A stretch of DNA of 64,000 nt, taken from Janthinobacterium lividum. Its GTDB lineage: Bacteria > Pseudomonadota > Gammaproteobacteria > Burkholderiales > Burkholderiaceae_D. Below the pieces are notes generated by a model. That model worked only from the letters and a program-made list of their open reading frames with translations, searched no databases and was not told the origin of the DNA. This document shows, piece after piece, positions 8,800 through 18,639 of this stretch. Position 1 is the first letter of the stretch; every line of letters starts with the position of its first letter. Both the position numbers and the translations under genes were made by a program. The stretch spans positions 1,054,001 through 1,118,000 of the forward strand of contig NZ_CP139976.1 of the NCBI RefSeq assembly GCF_034424625.1, in the 5' to 3' direction.

Positions 8800-9579
8800 A
8801 TGTGCCAACTTCTTGGAATGAATTGCAATGTCCCTACGGACATTGTCTTTAGTTTTACCGGCTTCGCCATGCGTGGCGGCCATACCGATACCCACCATGA
8901 TGGCTGGGGCATCGCCTTTTTCGAGGGCGCCGGCGTGCGCCATTTCGTCGACCACCAGGCGGCCATCGCCTCGCCCGTGGCCGAACTGATCAAACGCTAC
9001 CCCATCAAGTCGCGTAATGTCATCGCGCACATCCGCAAGGCCACGCAAGGGCAGGTGGCGCTGGAAAACTGCCACCCCTTCGTGCGCGAACTGTGGGGCC
9101 GCTACTGGGTCTTTGCCCACAATGGCGATTTGAAGGATTTCCACCCCGTGCTGACGGGCAGTTACCGCCCCGTCGGCTGCACGGACAGCGAGCTGGCTTT
9201 CTGCTATCTGCTGCAGGAGTTGCATGGGCGCTTTGGCGATGCCCCGCCGGCGTTGCCGCAACTGCATGCCGCCCTGGCGGAGTTGTTGCCTGGCATCGCC
9301 GCCCACGGCACCTTCAACATGATGCTGTCGAGCGGCGAGGCGCTGTTTGCCCATTGCTCGACCAGCTTGCACTATCTGGTGCGACAACATCCGTTTCCAA
9401 CTGCTAAACTCTCCGATGAAGACCTGAGCGTGGACTTTTCCCAGGTGACGACTCCCCAGGACAGAGTGGCCGTGATCGTTACCCAGCCGCTGACGACGAA
9501 TGAGCAATGGACGGCGTTTGCGCCGGGTGAATTGAAATTATTTGTCGACGGGATGGTGCAAGAAACCCCTGCGCCCTAA
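8800..9579 (+). CDS. Class II glutamine amidotransferase, YafJ-like
   Basis: The protein has 259 residues from ATG 8800, which places the catalytic cysteine at position 2 (MCQLLGMN), as N-terminal nucleophile hydrolases require once Met is removed. The upstream in-frame start at 8767 would bury it and is rejected. Conserved class II motifs follow: HHDGWGIAFFEG, VIAHIRKATQG, ENCHPFVRE and FAHNGDLKDF. It is a stand-alone glutaminase domain with no fused synthase, as in the YafJ family, whose substrate is not established. No ribosome site is obvious; a stem-loop precedes it. An EAL-HDOD gene follows on the same strand. Confidence 0.88.
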   Translation: MCQLLGMNCNVPTDIVFSFTGFAMRGGHTDTHHDGWGIAFFEGAGVRHFVDHQAAIASPVAELIKRYPIKSRNVIAHIRKATQGQVALENCHPFVRELWGRYWVFAHNGDLKDFHPVLTGSYRPVGCTDSELAFCYLLQELHGRFGDAPPALPQLHAALAELLPGIAAHGTFNMMLSSGEALFAHCSTSLHYLVRQHPFPTAKLSDEDLSVDFSQVTTPQDRVAVIVTQPLTTNEQWTAFAPGELKLFVDGMVQETPAP

Positions 9580-9716
9580 TTTGTTGACGACAATAAACTG
9601 GATTGCTGCCAAAATACCCACAGCGCGGGCGGAATTCAGCTAAAGTATTGTCAATAGTGAACCTTGATGCGGGCGCGGCGCGGCCGGTGTCACTCGACGT
9701 GATTGATGAAGAGTTA

Positions 9717-10997
9717 ATGATCGATATTTCCAGCAACGACATCACCCCGAAACCCTTGCGCGTGCGCGAGTTCTATCTGGGGCGACAACCTATCCTTGAC
9801 CGCAATCAAGCCTTGTTTGGCTATGAGTTGCTTTTCCGCAACGCTCCGGTCGGTCCCGCCAACATTACCAGCGACCTGTCTGCCACGGCATCCGTCATCG
9901 CCCACGCTTCCCAGCTGGGCATGGAAAAGGTCATCGGCGACGCGCTCGGTTTCGTCAACGTCGATGCCGACGTGATCATGAGCGACATCTTCGTGTTTCT
10001 GCCGCGTGAAAAAGTCGTGCTGGAAATCGTTGAATCGATGCCCGTCACGCCGGAAGTGCGTGCACGCATCAGCGAACTGGTGGGCCATGGCTTCACCTTC
10101 GCGTTGGAAAACGTCGTATCCGATACGTCGCAAGTGCAGGAACTGCTGCCACTGGTGCAGTACGTCAAGATGGACATGAGCACGGTCGACCCGAAAGTGC
10201 TGGCAGCGCTGGCGCCCCGTTTCAAGCAGGAAAACAAGAAACTGGTGGCGGAAAAGGTCGAGACGCGCGAAGAATTCAAGTCGGGCCTGGATCTGGGCTT
10301 CGATTACTTCCAGGGCTATTACTTTGCCAAGCCGGCCATCATGACGGGCAAGAAGCTGTCGCCGTCGCAACTGGCAGTCATGGAACTGATGACCTTGGTC
10401 ACATCGGACGCCGACAACATGGATATCGAGCGCGCCATCAAGCGCGACGTGTCGCTGGCCCTGAACCTGCTGCGCCTGGTTAATACGCCGGCCGTGGGCG
10501 CGCGCCAGCGCATCGATTCGCTGAGCCAGGCCGTGACCGTGCTGGGCCGCCGCCAATTGCAGCGCTGGCTGCAAATCATGCTGTACGCGGAACCAAGCAA
10601 GCGCGGCCATAGCATGACGCCGCTGCTGATGCTGGCCACCACGCGCGGCCGCCTGCTGGAATTGCTGGCGCATAAACTGCGCCCGAACCACGCCCATTCG
10701 GCCGATATCGCCTTTACGGTCGGCATCATGTCGCTGATGGATACCCTGTTCGGCGTGCCGATGTCGGAAATCCTCAGCCAGATCGAAGTCATCGACGAAG
10801 TGGCCGAAGCGCTGCTGTCGCGCGAGGGCTTCTACGGCGACCTGCTGCGCTTGGCCGAATGCATCGAGCGCATCGAAGACATGGAAGGCGAAATCGTGCC
10901 AACCTTGCGCGACCTGGCCATGTCGCCGGACGACCTGGTGGAGCTGGAAATGGCCGCCTACGAATGGAGCGATAACGTAGTCCGCTACGCGCTGTAG
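9717..10997 (+). CDS. EAL-HDOD domain protein (YuxH type), probably non-catalytic EAL
   Basis: The protein has 426 residues if the ATG at 9717 is used; the frame stays open to 9603, so the start is uncertain. The first half is an EAL fold: ExLxR kept as ELLFR (37-41), substrate asparagine in FVNVDADV, glutamate in VVLEIVES, lysine in YVKMDMS and glutamate in VAEKVET. The metal-binding DDFG loop is replaced by LENVVSD, so c-di-GMP hydrolysis is unlikely and ligand sensing or protein binding is more probable. The second half is an HDOD domain (from about 215, SPSQLAVMELMTLV). The TAG stop lies inside a palindromic repeat. Confidence 0.88.
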   Translation: MIDISSNDITPKPLRVREFYLGRQPILDRNQALFGYELLFRNAPVGPANITSDLSATASVIAHASQLGMEKVIGDALGFVNVDADVIMSDIFVFLPREKVVLEIVESMPVTPEVRARISELVGHGFTFALENVVSDTSQVQELLPLVQYVKMDMSTVDPKVLAALAPRFKQENKKLVAEKVETREEFKSGLDLGFDYFQGYYFAKPAIMTGKKLSPSQLAVMELMTLVTSDADNMDIERAIKRDVSLALNLLRLVNTPAVGARQRIDSLSQAVTVLGRRQLQRWLQIMLYAEPSKRGHSMTPLLMLATTRGRLLELLAHKLRPNHAHSADIAFTVGIMSLMDTLFGVPMSEILSQIEVIDEVAEALLSREGFYGDLLRLAECIERIEDMEGEIVPTLRDLAMSPDDLVELEMAAYEWSDNVVRYAL

Positions 10998-11097
10998 GTC
11001 GGATTAGCGCGGCCGCCAGGCCACGCGTAATCCGACTACATTGTTGACGCTGATCGTAGTGATGTCGGATTACGGCCTGCGGCCTAATCCGACCTAC
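10994..11097. repeat. REP/BIME-like paired palindromic repeat, copy 1
   Basis: Two palindromic units built on GTAGGTCGGATTA / TAATCCGAC stand head-to-head (10994-11038 and 11063-11097) with about 24 bases between. The second unit (35 bases) is the exact reverse complement of the first unit of the copy at 42479-42571. The TAG stop of the EAL-HDOD gene (10995-10997) is part of the element. Confidence 0.85.
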
Positions 11098-11108
11098 CCC
11101 ATTTATCT

Positions 11109-11149
11109 AAAAGAGCCCTGCACGGCGTCGCCGTGGCAGGGCTTTTTTA
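11109..11149. terminator. Bidirectional rho-independent terminator
   Basis: A GCCCTG-CACGGC stem with a one-base bulge pairs with GCCGTGGCAGGGC and is followed by TTTTTT, with an A-run on the left. It lies between the convergent EAL-HDOD gene and the SPW-repeat gene. Confidence 0.8.
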
Positions 11150-11154
11150 CGCCG

Positions 11155-11526
11155 CTACGCAGCGGCGCCGGGCCAGTGCTTGTGCAGCTCGGGGTCGGTG
11201 CGCAGTTCCCACAGGGCCAGCACGACAACGGCGATACCGACGAGCAACTCGTTCCACATGACGACGGGCTGATCGGCCAGCCGCAGTACCCATGGCGAGG
11301 CCGCCACCCAGACGCCGACCAGCAGGTTGACGACGACGGCCCAGAAATAGGTCTTGTACAGGTCGAAGGCGGCCAGTACGGCGATCACCAGTCCCGAGAC
11401 AAAGGCGTTGATCATCTGCGGTGAACCTTCGGGATAGGAAAAGGCCCAGGGCGAGACGACCAGCCATAGACCCAGCAACAGGATCACTTGATCCTGCCAG
11501 CGTTTTAGTTTGAAATTGGTTGCCAT
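11155..11526 (-). CDS. SPW repeat-containing membrane protein
   Basis: This 123-residue protein starts at ATG 11526 behind AAGGAGG; the frame is open further upstream but has no comparable site. It has four hydrophobic segments in two similar halves. Each half carries the family's Ser-Pro-Trp signature: LWLVVSPWAFSYPEG near residue 22 and VWVAASPWVLRLADQ near residue 77. The tandem layout suggests an internally duplicated two-helix unit in the inner membrane. Members are widespread and have no known function. It lies downstream of metH on the same strand with a gap of 112 bases. Confidence 0.88.
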   Translation of the reverse strand: MATNFKLKRWQDQVILLLGLWLVVSPWAFSYPEGSPQMINAFVSGLVIAVLAAFDLYKTYFWAVVVNLLVGVWVAASPWVLRLADQPVVMWNELLVGIAVVVLALWELRTDPELHKHWPGAAA

Positions 11527-11638
11527 ATATCCTCCTTGCCGGTTGGGAACGGGCCGGAGCGGGCATGCAGCATGCCAGCCGGCATACTGCGTTAGTGCGC
11601 TTCGGCGCGCGATAAGTTCCGCGCGCCTTGTACCTATA

Positions 11639-14600
11639 TTATGACAGATTGGGTGCCAGCCAGCGTTCCACGTCCTCGATGTTGACGTTGCGGCGCTTGG
11701 CCATGTCTTCCACCTGGTCCATGCCGATCTTGCCGACGACGAAGTATTTCGACTCCGGGTGGGCAAAATAGAAGCCGGAGACGGCCGCGCCGGGGAACAT
11801 GGCATACGATTCCGTCAGCTGCATGCCGATTTCCTCGGCCTGCATGACCTCGAACATCTGTTTCTTGACCGTGTGCTCCGGGCAAGCCGGGTAGCCGGGC
11901 GCGGGGCGGATGCCGACATACTTTTCGGCGATCATGTCGTCGTTGCCCAGGTGTTCATCCGGTACATAGCCCCACAAATCCTTGCGCACGCGCTCGTGCA
12001 GGTATTCGGCAAACGCCTCGGCCAGGCGGTCCGCCAGGGATTTGAGCATGATGGACGAGTAATCGTCGTGCGCATCCTCGAAGCGTTTTTCGTACTTTTC
12101 AATGCCCAGGCCGGACGTGACGGCGAACATGCCGATGTAATCCTTCACGCCCGATGCTTTCGGAGCAATGAAGTCGGCCAGGCACTGATTCGGACGCTGC
12201 ACGCCGTCGACCACGGGTTTGACGCCTTGCTGGCGCATGCCGTAATAGGTGAACGCCACGGTACTGCGCGTATCGTCCGTGTACACCTCGATATCGTCGT
12301 CATTGACGCTGTTGGCCGGCAGCAAGGACACGACGCCATTGGCCGTCAGCCAGCGCCCGTCGATGAGTTTTTTCAGCAAGGCCTGGCCTTCCGCGTACAC
12401 CTTGGTGGCCGCGTCGCCCACCACTTCATCCGTCAAAATGGCGGGGAAGGGACCTGCCAGGTCCCAGGTCTGGAAGAACGGGCCCCAGTCGATATAGTTG
12501 GCCAGCGTGGCCAGGTCGACATTCTTGAACACGCGGCGGCCGATGAACTTCGGTTTCACGGGCGTGCAGGGGCCGTCGAACGGCACGACCATCCTGTTGG
12601 CGCGCGCCTGCGCCAGCGGCAGGATGGGCAGGGCCTTCTTGTTGGCGTGCTGCTCGCGGATGCGCGCGTAATCGATTTCGATGTCTTCCACGTATTTGTC
12701 GCGCTGTTCCGGCGTCAGCAACGATTGCGCCACGGATACGGAACGCGAGGCGTCCGGCACGTAGATGACGGGGCCTTCGTAGTTATGCGCGATTTTCACG
12801 GCCGTGTGGGCACGGCTGGTGGTGGCGCCGCCGATCAGCAGGGGGATCTTCAGCATACGGAAGTGTTCGTCGCGCTGCATTTCCTTGGCGACATACGCCA
12901 TTTCTTCCAAGGATGGCGTGATCAGGCCCGAGAGACCAATGATGTCCGCGTTTTCCACCTTGGCGCGCGCGAGGATTTCCGAGCACGGCACCATCACGCC
13001 CATGTTGACCACTTCGAAGTTATTGCACTGCAGAACGACGGTGACGATATTCTTGCCGATGTCATGCACGTCGCCTTTCACGGTCGCCATGATGATCTTG
13101 CCTTTCGGCTTGGCGACGATGCCCGTGCGCTTTTCTTCCAGCAGCTTTTCTTCCTCGATAAACGGGATCAGATGGGCCACGGCCTGTTTCATCACGCGCG
13201 CCGATTTCACCACTTGCGGCAGGAACATTTTACCCTGGCCAAACAGGTCGCCGACCACGTCCATGCCGGCCATCAAGGGGCCCTCGATCACATGGATGGG
13301 GCGCCCGCCATTGTGCAGCAATTCCTGGCGCGCCTCTTCCGTGTCTTCCACGATGAATTGCGTGATGCCGTGCACCAGCGCGTGCGACAGGCGCGCCTGT
13401 ACGGTGCCTTCGCGCCAGGCCAGGGTTTGCGCCTCGGCCTTGCCGCCCGCCTTCAGGGTACCGGCAAATTCGATCATGCGCTCGGTCGAGTCTTCGCGGC
13501 GGTTCAGCACCACGTCTTCCACGCGCTCGCGCAATTCCGGGTCCAGGTTGTCGTACACGCCCACCATGCCGGCGTTGACGATGCCCATGGTCATGCCGGC
13601 CTTGATGGCGTGGTACAGGAAGACGGTGTGGATGGCTTCGCGGGCTGGATCGTTGCCGCGGAAACTGAAGGACACGTTCGACACGCCGCCCGAGATCTTC
13701 GCGTACGGCAAGTTTTCCTTGATCCAGCGCGTGGCGTTGATGAAGTCGACGGCGTAGTTGTTGTGCTCTTCGATGCCGGTGGCGACGGCAAAGATGTTCG
13801 GATCGAAAATGATGTCTTCCGGCGGGAAGTCGAGCGCATCGATCAATAAATGGTATGCGCGGGCGCAAATCTCGATCTTGCGTTCGAAGGTATCGGCTTG
13901 CCCTTTTTCATCGAAGGCCATGACGATGACGGCCGCGCCATAGCGGCGGCACAGTTTTGCCTGGCGCAGGAATTCCTCTTCGCCTTCCTTCATGGAAATC
14001 GAGTTGACGATGGCCTTGCCTTGCACGCATTTCAGGCCCGCTTCGATGACGGACCATTTCGACGAGTCGACCATGATGGGCACGCGCGAAATATCGGGTT
14101 CCGAGGCGATCAGGTTCAAAAAGCGCGTCATGGCGGCCAGCGAATCGAGCATCGCTTCATCCATGTTGATGTCGATCACCTGCGCGCCGTTTTCCACTTG
14201 CTGGCGCGCCACGGACAGGGCTTCGTCGTATTGCTCGTTGAGAATCATGCGCGCGAACGCTTTCGAGCCCGTGACGTTGGTGCGCTCGCCCACGTTGACG
14301 AACAGCGACTCGTCATTGACGACGAACGGCTCCAGGCCCGCCAGGCGCAAGTCGTGCGATGGGGCCGGCACGGTGCGCGGCGTGTTTTTCGATAGCAATT
14401 CGCCGATGGCGGCGATGTGCTCGGGCGTGGTGCCGCAGCAGCCGCCCGCCATGTTCAAAAAGCCCGCGTCGGCAAATTCGCGCAGCAGGGCGGACGTGTC
14501 GGCTGGCAACTCGTCGAAACCCGTGTCGCTCATGGGGTTGGGCAAGCCCGCATTCGGGTAGATGCACACGAAGGTGTCGGCGATCTTGGCCAGCTCTTCC

Positions 14601-15433
14601 GCGTACGGGCGCATCAGGGCGGCGCCCAGCGCGCAGTTCAGGCCGATGGTTAGCGGTTTTGCGTGGCGCACGGAATTCCAGAAGGCGGGCACGGTCTGGC
14701 CCGACAAGATGCGTCCCGAGGCGTCCGTGACGGTGCCGGAAATCATCAGCGGCAGGCGCACGACATCCGGGTTTTGCTCGTAGAACAGGTCGATGGCGAA
14801 CAGGGCCGCCTTGCAGTTCAGGGTATCGAAGATGGTTTCCACCAGCAGCACGTCGGCGCCGCCTTCCACCAGGCCCTGCGTCTGCTGCAGGTAGGCGGCC
14901 ACCAGCTGGTCGAAGGTGACGTTGCGCGCTGCCGGGTCGTTGACGTCGGGCGAGATCGATGCCGTCTTCGGCGTGGGACCGAGGGCGCCGGCGACGAAGC
15001 GCGGCTTGTCCGGGGTGGAATACTTGTCGCAGGCGGCGCGCGCCAGCTTGGCTGCCTGCACGTTCATTTCATAGGCCAGGTGGGCCATGTGGTAATCGTC
15101 TTGCGCGATGGTCGTGGCGCCGAAGGTATTCGTTTCGATCAGGTCGGCGCCGGCCGCCAGGTAGCGCTCGTGGATTTCCTGGATGATGTGCGGCTGTGTC
15201 AGGGTCAGCAGCTCATTATTGCCTTTGACGAACAGTTCGCGCGCGCCACTGTCGGCCGGCGCGGCGAAATCGATGAAGCGGCCGGCGGGGCCGCCGCGAT
15301 ACGCTTCTTCGTCGAGCTTGTACTGCTGGATGATCGTGCCCATGGCGCCGTCGAGGATCATGATCCGCTGCGCCAGAATGGCGCGCAAGGTGGCTTCGGT
15401 CGGGGACATGGCGGGGATCACGGTATCGTTCAT
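11639..15433 (-). CDS. metH: Cobalamin-dependent methionine synthase
   Basis: This is a full-length 1264-residue MetH, which moves a methyl group from 5-methyltetrahydrofolate to homocysteine through methylcobalamin. All four modules are visible. The homocysteine domain (about 1-340) has zinc cysteines in LNCALGAAL and [11 protein letters not shown]. The pterin domain (about 360-630) contains [13 protein letters not shown]. The cobalamin domain (about 660-900) has the lower axial histidine in [10 protein letters not shown]. The reactivation domain at the C-terminus contains [12 protein letters not shown] and [11 protein letters not shown]. Start ATG 15433 gives the usual family N-terminus. 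No cobalamin riboswitch could be recognised in its leader. Confidence 0.98.
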   Translation of the reverse strand: MNDTVIPAMSPTEATLRAILAQRIMILDGAMGTIIQQYKLDEEAYRGGPAGRFIDFAAPADSGARELFVKGNNELLTLTQPHIIQEIHERYLAAGADLIETNTFGATTIAQDDYHMAHLAYEMNVQAAKLARAACDKYSTPDKPRFVAGALGPTPKTASISPDVNDPAARNVTFDQLVAAYLQQTQGLVEGGADVLLVETIFDTLNCKAALFAIDLFYEQNPDVVRLPLMISGTVTDASGRILSGQTVPAFWNSVRHAKPLTIGLNCALGAALMRPYAEELAKIADTFVCIYPNAGLPNPMSDTGFDELPADTSALLREFADAGFLNMAGGCCGTTPEHIAAIGELLSKNTPRTVPAPSHDLRLAGLEPFVVNDESLFVNVGERTNVTGSKAFARMILNEQYDEALSVARQQVENGAQVIDINMDEAMLDSLAAMTRFLNLIASEPDISRVPIMVDSSKWSVIEAGLKCVQGKAIVNSISMKEGEEEFLRQAKLCRRYGAAVIVMAFDEKGQADTFERKIEICARAYHLLIDALDFPPEDIIFDPNIFAVATGIEEHNNYAVDFINATRWIKENLPYAKISGGVSNVSFSFRGNDPAREAIHTVFLYHAIKAGMTMGIVNAGMVGVYDNLDPELRERVEDVVLNRREDSTERMIEFAGTLKAGGKAEAQTLAWREGTVQARLSHALVHGITQFIVEDTEEARQELLHNGGRPIHVIEGPLMAGMDVVGDLFGQGKMFLPQVVKSARVMKQAVAHLIPFIEEEKLLEEKRTGIVAKPKGKIIMATVKGDVHDIGKNIVTVVLQCNNFEVVNMGVMVPCSEILARAKVENADIIGLSGLITPSLEEMAYVAKEMQRDEHFRMLKIPLLIGGATTSRAHTAVKIAHNYEGPVIYVPDASRSVSVAQSLLTPEQRDKYVEDIEIDYARIREQHANKKALPILPLAQARANRMVVPFDGPCTPVKPKFIGRRVFKNVDLATLANYIDWGPFFQTWDLAGPFPAILTDEVVGDAATKVYAEGQALLKKLIDGRWLTANGVVSLLPANSVNDDDIEVYTDDTRSTVAFTYYGMRQQGVKPVVDGVQRPNQCLADFIAPKASGVKDYIGMFAVTSGLGIEKYEKRFEDAHDDYSSIMLKSLADRLAEAFAEYLHERVRKDLWGYVPDEHLGNDDMIAEKYVGIRPAPGYPACPEHTVKKQMFEVMQAEEIGMQLTESYAMFPGAAVSGFYFAHPESKYFVVGKIGMDQVEDMAKRRNVNIEDVERWLAPNLS

Positions 15434-15579
15434 TTCATGCTTTCAATAGGCAAACGGGCGGCGGCGCGGCGACAAGACTGGTACGAGGCGGATGCGGGCC
15501 AGCAGGATCAGCTGACGGAGAGTGCCGGCCGGGTAGGGCAGGCAGAAGGTGGCAATCGCCTGATTTCACCGGGTCTAAA

Positions 15580-15585
15580 ATTATA
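15580..15585 (-). promoter_or_regulatory. Predicted -10 element for metH
   Basis: The minus strand reads TATAAT here, about 147 bases upstream of the metH start. A -35 match is not convincing. Confidence 0.35.
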
Positions 15586-15756
15586 CGGCATCAGGCTGCT
15601 TTGGTTTTAAGCAAAAGCGGCCGTTCGCCCCACGGCTGGCCTTCTTGCAACACATCGCCTCCTGCCACGCCTGCCGCTGAAATTACATTCCTGAAAATCT
15701 TACTCAAAACGTTAATTCTTCCGCCAAAGTTGGCAGAAAAATACTGTCCTCTAGGA

Positions 15757-15774
15757 TGTGGAAAAATTTCCACA
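15757..15774. repeat. Perfect palindrome, candidate operator
   Basis: TGTGGAAA-AA-TTTCCACA is an inverted repeat with 8-base arms and 2 central bases, placed in the AT-rich island between divergent genes. It could be a dimeric regulator site; no known consensus is matched. Confidence 0.4.
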
Positions 15775-16074
15775 TTATTTGTCCTGCCTCAGCATATTTT
15801 TAATGAATGGAATGGCAATAGCTGCAAAGGAAATTAATTTTGATTTAAGGCAATACAGAGTGAGGGAAATAATGCTCAGAATAAAGTTTGCCAAGCAGAT
15901 ATTTTAACTATTATCAAAACCAATTGAATCAAAAGCATTAATAGTTGTCTTTGGGAATCGAATTAACCCATAATATTGGTTCTTAGAAATTAAATTCTCA
16001 CCAAAAGTCACCAATATGTCACATTTATCTCGTGTCCTCCCCGGCATCGCGCTGCACAAACATGGTTGCCAGCC

Positions 16075-18552
16075 ATGAAAAACCATCTGCTCGTAGCATT
16101 GTTTGTCGTGCTGGGCCTGTCCGCCTGCGGTGGCGGTGGTGGCGGTGGTGGCGACACGGTGGTGGCGACCACCTCGGGCACGCCCGTCCTGACTCCTGCC
16201 GTGACGGCCGTCTCGGCGGCGAATGTTGCCGTGGGCGGCAGCCTGGTGGTCACGGGCACAAATCTGGGCCGCGTGACGGCCTTCCAGGTGGGCGGCGTGA
16301 CCGTTGCCACCAGTGCCGCCAGCGAGACCAGCGTGACCCTGGCCATGCCTGGCGTGCCCGTCACGGGTGCCTTGAGCCTGGTCAGCGCCAGCGGTACGGC
16401 GGCCACCAGCTATAACGTCAATGTGTACCTGCCGTTGAGCGTGGGCAGCGTCGCGCCGGCGACGGGCGGTGTCGGCTCCAGCGTGACGATCACGGGCGGC
16501 GGCATGGGGGCCGTGACAGCGGTACAGTTTGGCAATGGCGCGGCGGCAACGCCGCAAAGCCAGACGGCCAGCAGCGTGACAGTGGTGGTGCCTGCGGGTG
16601 CAGCGACAGGCGCGCTGACGGTGCGCGGTCCCTACAACGATGTGATCAGCAGCGACGCGTACACGGTCCTGGCCAGCGTGGCAGTGACGTCGATCACGTC
16701 GGCCGTCAACGGCGCGACCTTGTCGGTGACGGTGCAGGGCAGCAATCTCGACCAGGTCAGCTCGGCTTCGGTGGGCAATACGCCGGCCGTCATCGTCAGC
16801 GCCAGCGCCAGCCAGCTGCTGCTGTCCGCGCCAGCCTCGGCAACGGGCAATGTGATGCTGTCGGCCGCTTCGCGCATCGCCGTAAATGCGGGCACGGTGT
16901 CGGCCTTTACCTTGGGCAGCATTGATTTCGCGCAAGTACTGAATTTGAACGCCAGCAATACGGCTTTGCGTCTGACGCGCGGCAAGCCGGCTGCCGTGCG
17001 CGTGTCCGTGCTGGCCACGCAGGCGGGCCAGGCCAGCCCGGCCGTGACCTTGAATGCGACCGCCGCCAATGGCAGCAATCTGGGCAGCATCGCGATGACG
17101 GGGCCGGCGCTCTTGCCGACGACGACGAACGATGACAGTTTCAATGGCAATTTCAGTGCCGTCCTGCCCTCCGGCTGGATCTTGCCCGGCGTGCGCGTGC
17201 GCGTGACGGCCGTCGGCAATGACGGCGTGCAAGTGAGCCAGGAAGCGGCACCCATGGTGGCCAGCCTGGCCAGAATCCGTTTGGTACTCGTCCCCTTGAG
17301 CACCGACGATGGCGTGGCGCAACTGCCGGACGCCGAGGTGATCCGCGCTGCGCTGTTGCGCGTGTATCCGTATGCGACGGAAAATATCAGCATCACCACG
17401 CGCGCCGCGCTGAGCATGCCAGGCAGCAGCACGGCCGACAGCTGGTGGAGCGATACCCTGGGCAAGCTGGAAAACAAGCGCGCGCTGGAAGACAGCGGTG
17501 CCTATTACTATGGTTTCGTGCCGAGAATGTCCTCCACCCGCGCCGCCGGCCTGGCCTACATCAACCAGCGCAGCAGCGGCAGCGACTTCACGTCGGCCAT
17601 CGGCCTGGATGCCCGCTTCAACAGCATCGCATCGGTCGATCCATTCGGCAATCAATGGCCTGAATGGCTGACCACGCTCGTGCACGAGCTGGGCCACAAC
17701 CACTCGCTGCAGCACGTTGCCTGCGGCGGCCCGGCCGGCGCCGCTGCCGACTACCCGTATGCGGATGGCAATCTGGGACCGCAACCCCTGTATAACAGCA
17801 ACTATGCGGGCAGCATCGGCCAGCTGAGCAAGGCAGTCTATGGCAGCACGCCGATGAAAGACGTGATGAGCTATTGCAGCGGCGCCTGGTTCTCCGACTA
17901 CAGCTATGCGCGGGTGCAGCAATTCCTGGAAAAACGCAGCACGCAGGGGACGGGCAGCAATGTGCTGGCCGCCAGCATGTCCGTGGCCGAGAACGGCTAC
18001 CTGACCATTTCCGGCCGCATCACGCCAGCCGGCGTGGCCTTGCGCCCAGCCGTTGCCTCGTCGGCGCGCATCGGCGCCGCTGCCAGCGGCAGTGGCCATG
18101 CTTATACCTTGCGCGTGTTGACGGCGTCCGGACAGACTATCGACTTGCCCTTCGATGGCGTCTCCGTGGCCGACCATGGCGGCAACGCCATGAGCCACTT
18201 CCGCGTCAGCTTCGCCAATCCGGGCGAAATCAGCGATGTGCAAGTGCTGGCAAATGGCAAGGCTTTGGCCAAGCTGGAACGCCCGGCGCGCCGCAGCAAG
18301 GCTGCCGCCAACGATGCCACGTTTGATGCGACGCAAAGCGGCGGCCAATTGGTGCTGGTTTGGAATGCCGAGGCGGAACCGTATGCCGCCGTCATGCACG
18401 TGGCTGCCGATGGCCGCAAGACGGTGGTTGCCAGTGACTTGACGGGTGGCAAAGCCAATGTCGACGTGAGCGCCGTGCCGGCCGGTGGCCGTTTTGAAGT
18501 CAGCCTGTCGTCGTCCGTGGGCGCACGCCTGATGAAGGTGCAGCGCCGCTAA
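16075..18552 (+). CDS. Lipoprotein zinc metallopeptidase with N-terminal IPT/TIG-like repeats
   Basis: The protein has 825 residues from ATG 16075. The signal peptide ends in a lipobox (LSAC, Cys18) followed by eight glycines, so the mature protein is lipid-anchored with a flexible leader. About residues 40-310 are repeated Val/Thr/Gly-rich beta modules (SVTITGGGMG, VTVQGSNLDQ) like IPT/TIG domains. The catalytic domain carries HELGHNHSLQH (His537, Glu538, His541, His547), a metzincin HExxHxxxxxH site. A VMSYC Met-turn-like segment lies about 60 residues later. M66/M11-type secreted peptidases are the closest match I can suggest. It is transcribed alone with a terminator after it; substrate is unknown. 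Confidence 0.8.
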   Translation: MKNHLLVALFVVLGLSACGGGGGGGGDTVVATTSGTPVLTPAVTAVSAANVAVGGSLVVTGTNLGRVTAFQVGGVTVATSAASETSVTLAMPGVPVTGALSLVSASGTAATSYNVNVYLPLSVGSVAPATGGVGSSVTITGGGMGAVTAVQFGNGAAATPQSQTASSVTVVVPAGAATGALTVRGPYNDVISSDAYTVLASVAVTSITSAVNGATLSVTVQGSNLDQVSSASVGNTPAVIVSASASQLLLSAPASATGNVMLSAASRIAVNAGTVSAFTLGSIDFAQVLNLNASNTALRLTRGKPAAVRVSVLATQAGQASPAVTLNATAANGSNLGSIAMTGPALLPTTTNDDSFNGNFSAVLPSGWILPGVRVRVTAVGNDGVQVSQEAAPMVASLARIRLVLVPLSTDDGVAQLPDAEVIRAALLRVYPYATENISITTRAALSMPGSSTADSWWSDTLGKLENKRALEDSGAYYYGFVPRMSSTRAAGLAYINQRSSGSDFTSAIGLDARFNSIASVDPFGNQWPEWLTTLVHELGHNHSLQHVACGGPAGAAADYPYADGNLGPQPLYNSNYAGSIGQLSKAVYGSTPMKDVMSYCSGAWFSDYSYARVQQFLEKRSTQGTGSNVLAASMSVAENGYLTISGRITPAGVALRPAVASSARIGAAASGSGHAYTLRVLTASGQTIDLPFDGVSVADHGGNAMSHFRVSFANPGEISDVQVLANGKALAKLERPARRSKAAANDATFDATQSGGQLVLVWNAEAEPYAAVMHVAADGRKTVVASDLTGGKANVDVSAVPAGGRFEVSLSSSVGARLMKVQRR

Positions 18553-18569
18553 GCGCTGTGGCTGGATAC

Positions 18570-18601
18570 AAAAAAGGCTTGCCGCGGCAAGCCTTTTTTT
18601 A
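18570..18601. terminator. Bidirectional rho-independent terminator
   Basis: A self-complementary AGGCTTGCCGCGGCAAGCCT stem is flanked by A and T runs. It serves the convergent metallopeptidase and fmt genes. Confidence 0.9.
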
Positions 18602-18639
18602 TGGCCATCGGCATGATGGCGCGGTGCAACCCGGTGAAG

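Larger units (their letters stand above)
15434..16074. other. Intergenic region with AT-rich island between metH and the metallopeptidase gene
   Basis: This 641-base gap separates divergent genes. The metH-proximal part (to about 15610) is GC-rich and would be the metH leader. From about 15690 to 16045 the sequence turns markedly AT-rich, unlike anything else in the window, and carries a perfect 8+8 palindrome at 15757-15774. Short frames here have no gene-like features. A weak plus-strand promoter (TTGTCT 15945, CATAAT 15969, spacing 18) could serve the peptidase gene. Confidence 0.55.

Noticed and set aside
11759..13849. A 696-codon plus-strand open frame antisense to metH
   Set aside because: The same GC-bias effect; metH is full length with all motifs on the other strand.
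15434..15610. Cobalamin or SAH riboswitch upstream of metH
   Set aside because: I looked for a B12 box and the SAH core in the leader and saw neither; only loosely similar GC-rich pieces. A covariance search would be decisive.
15601..15837. A 78-codon plus-strand frame in the AT-rich island
   Set aside because: No ribosome site, no family features, and it crosses a sharp composition change.
15904..18399. An 831-codon minus-strand open frame opposite the metallopeptidase gene
   Set aside because: His/Arg/Ala-rich shadow; the plus strand carries a lipobox, HExxH motif and a good domain order.
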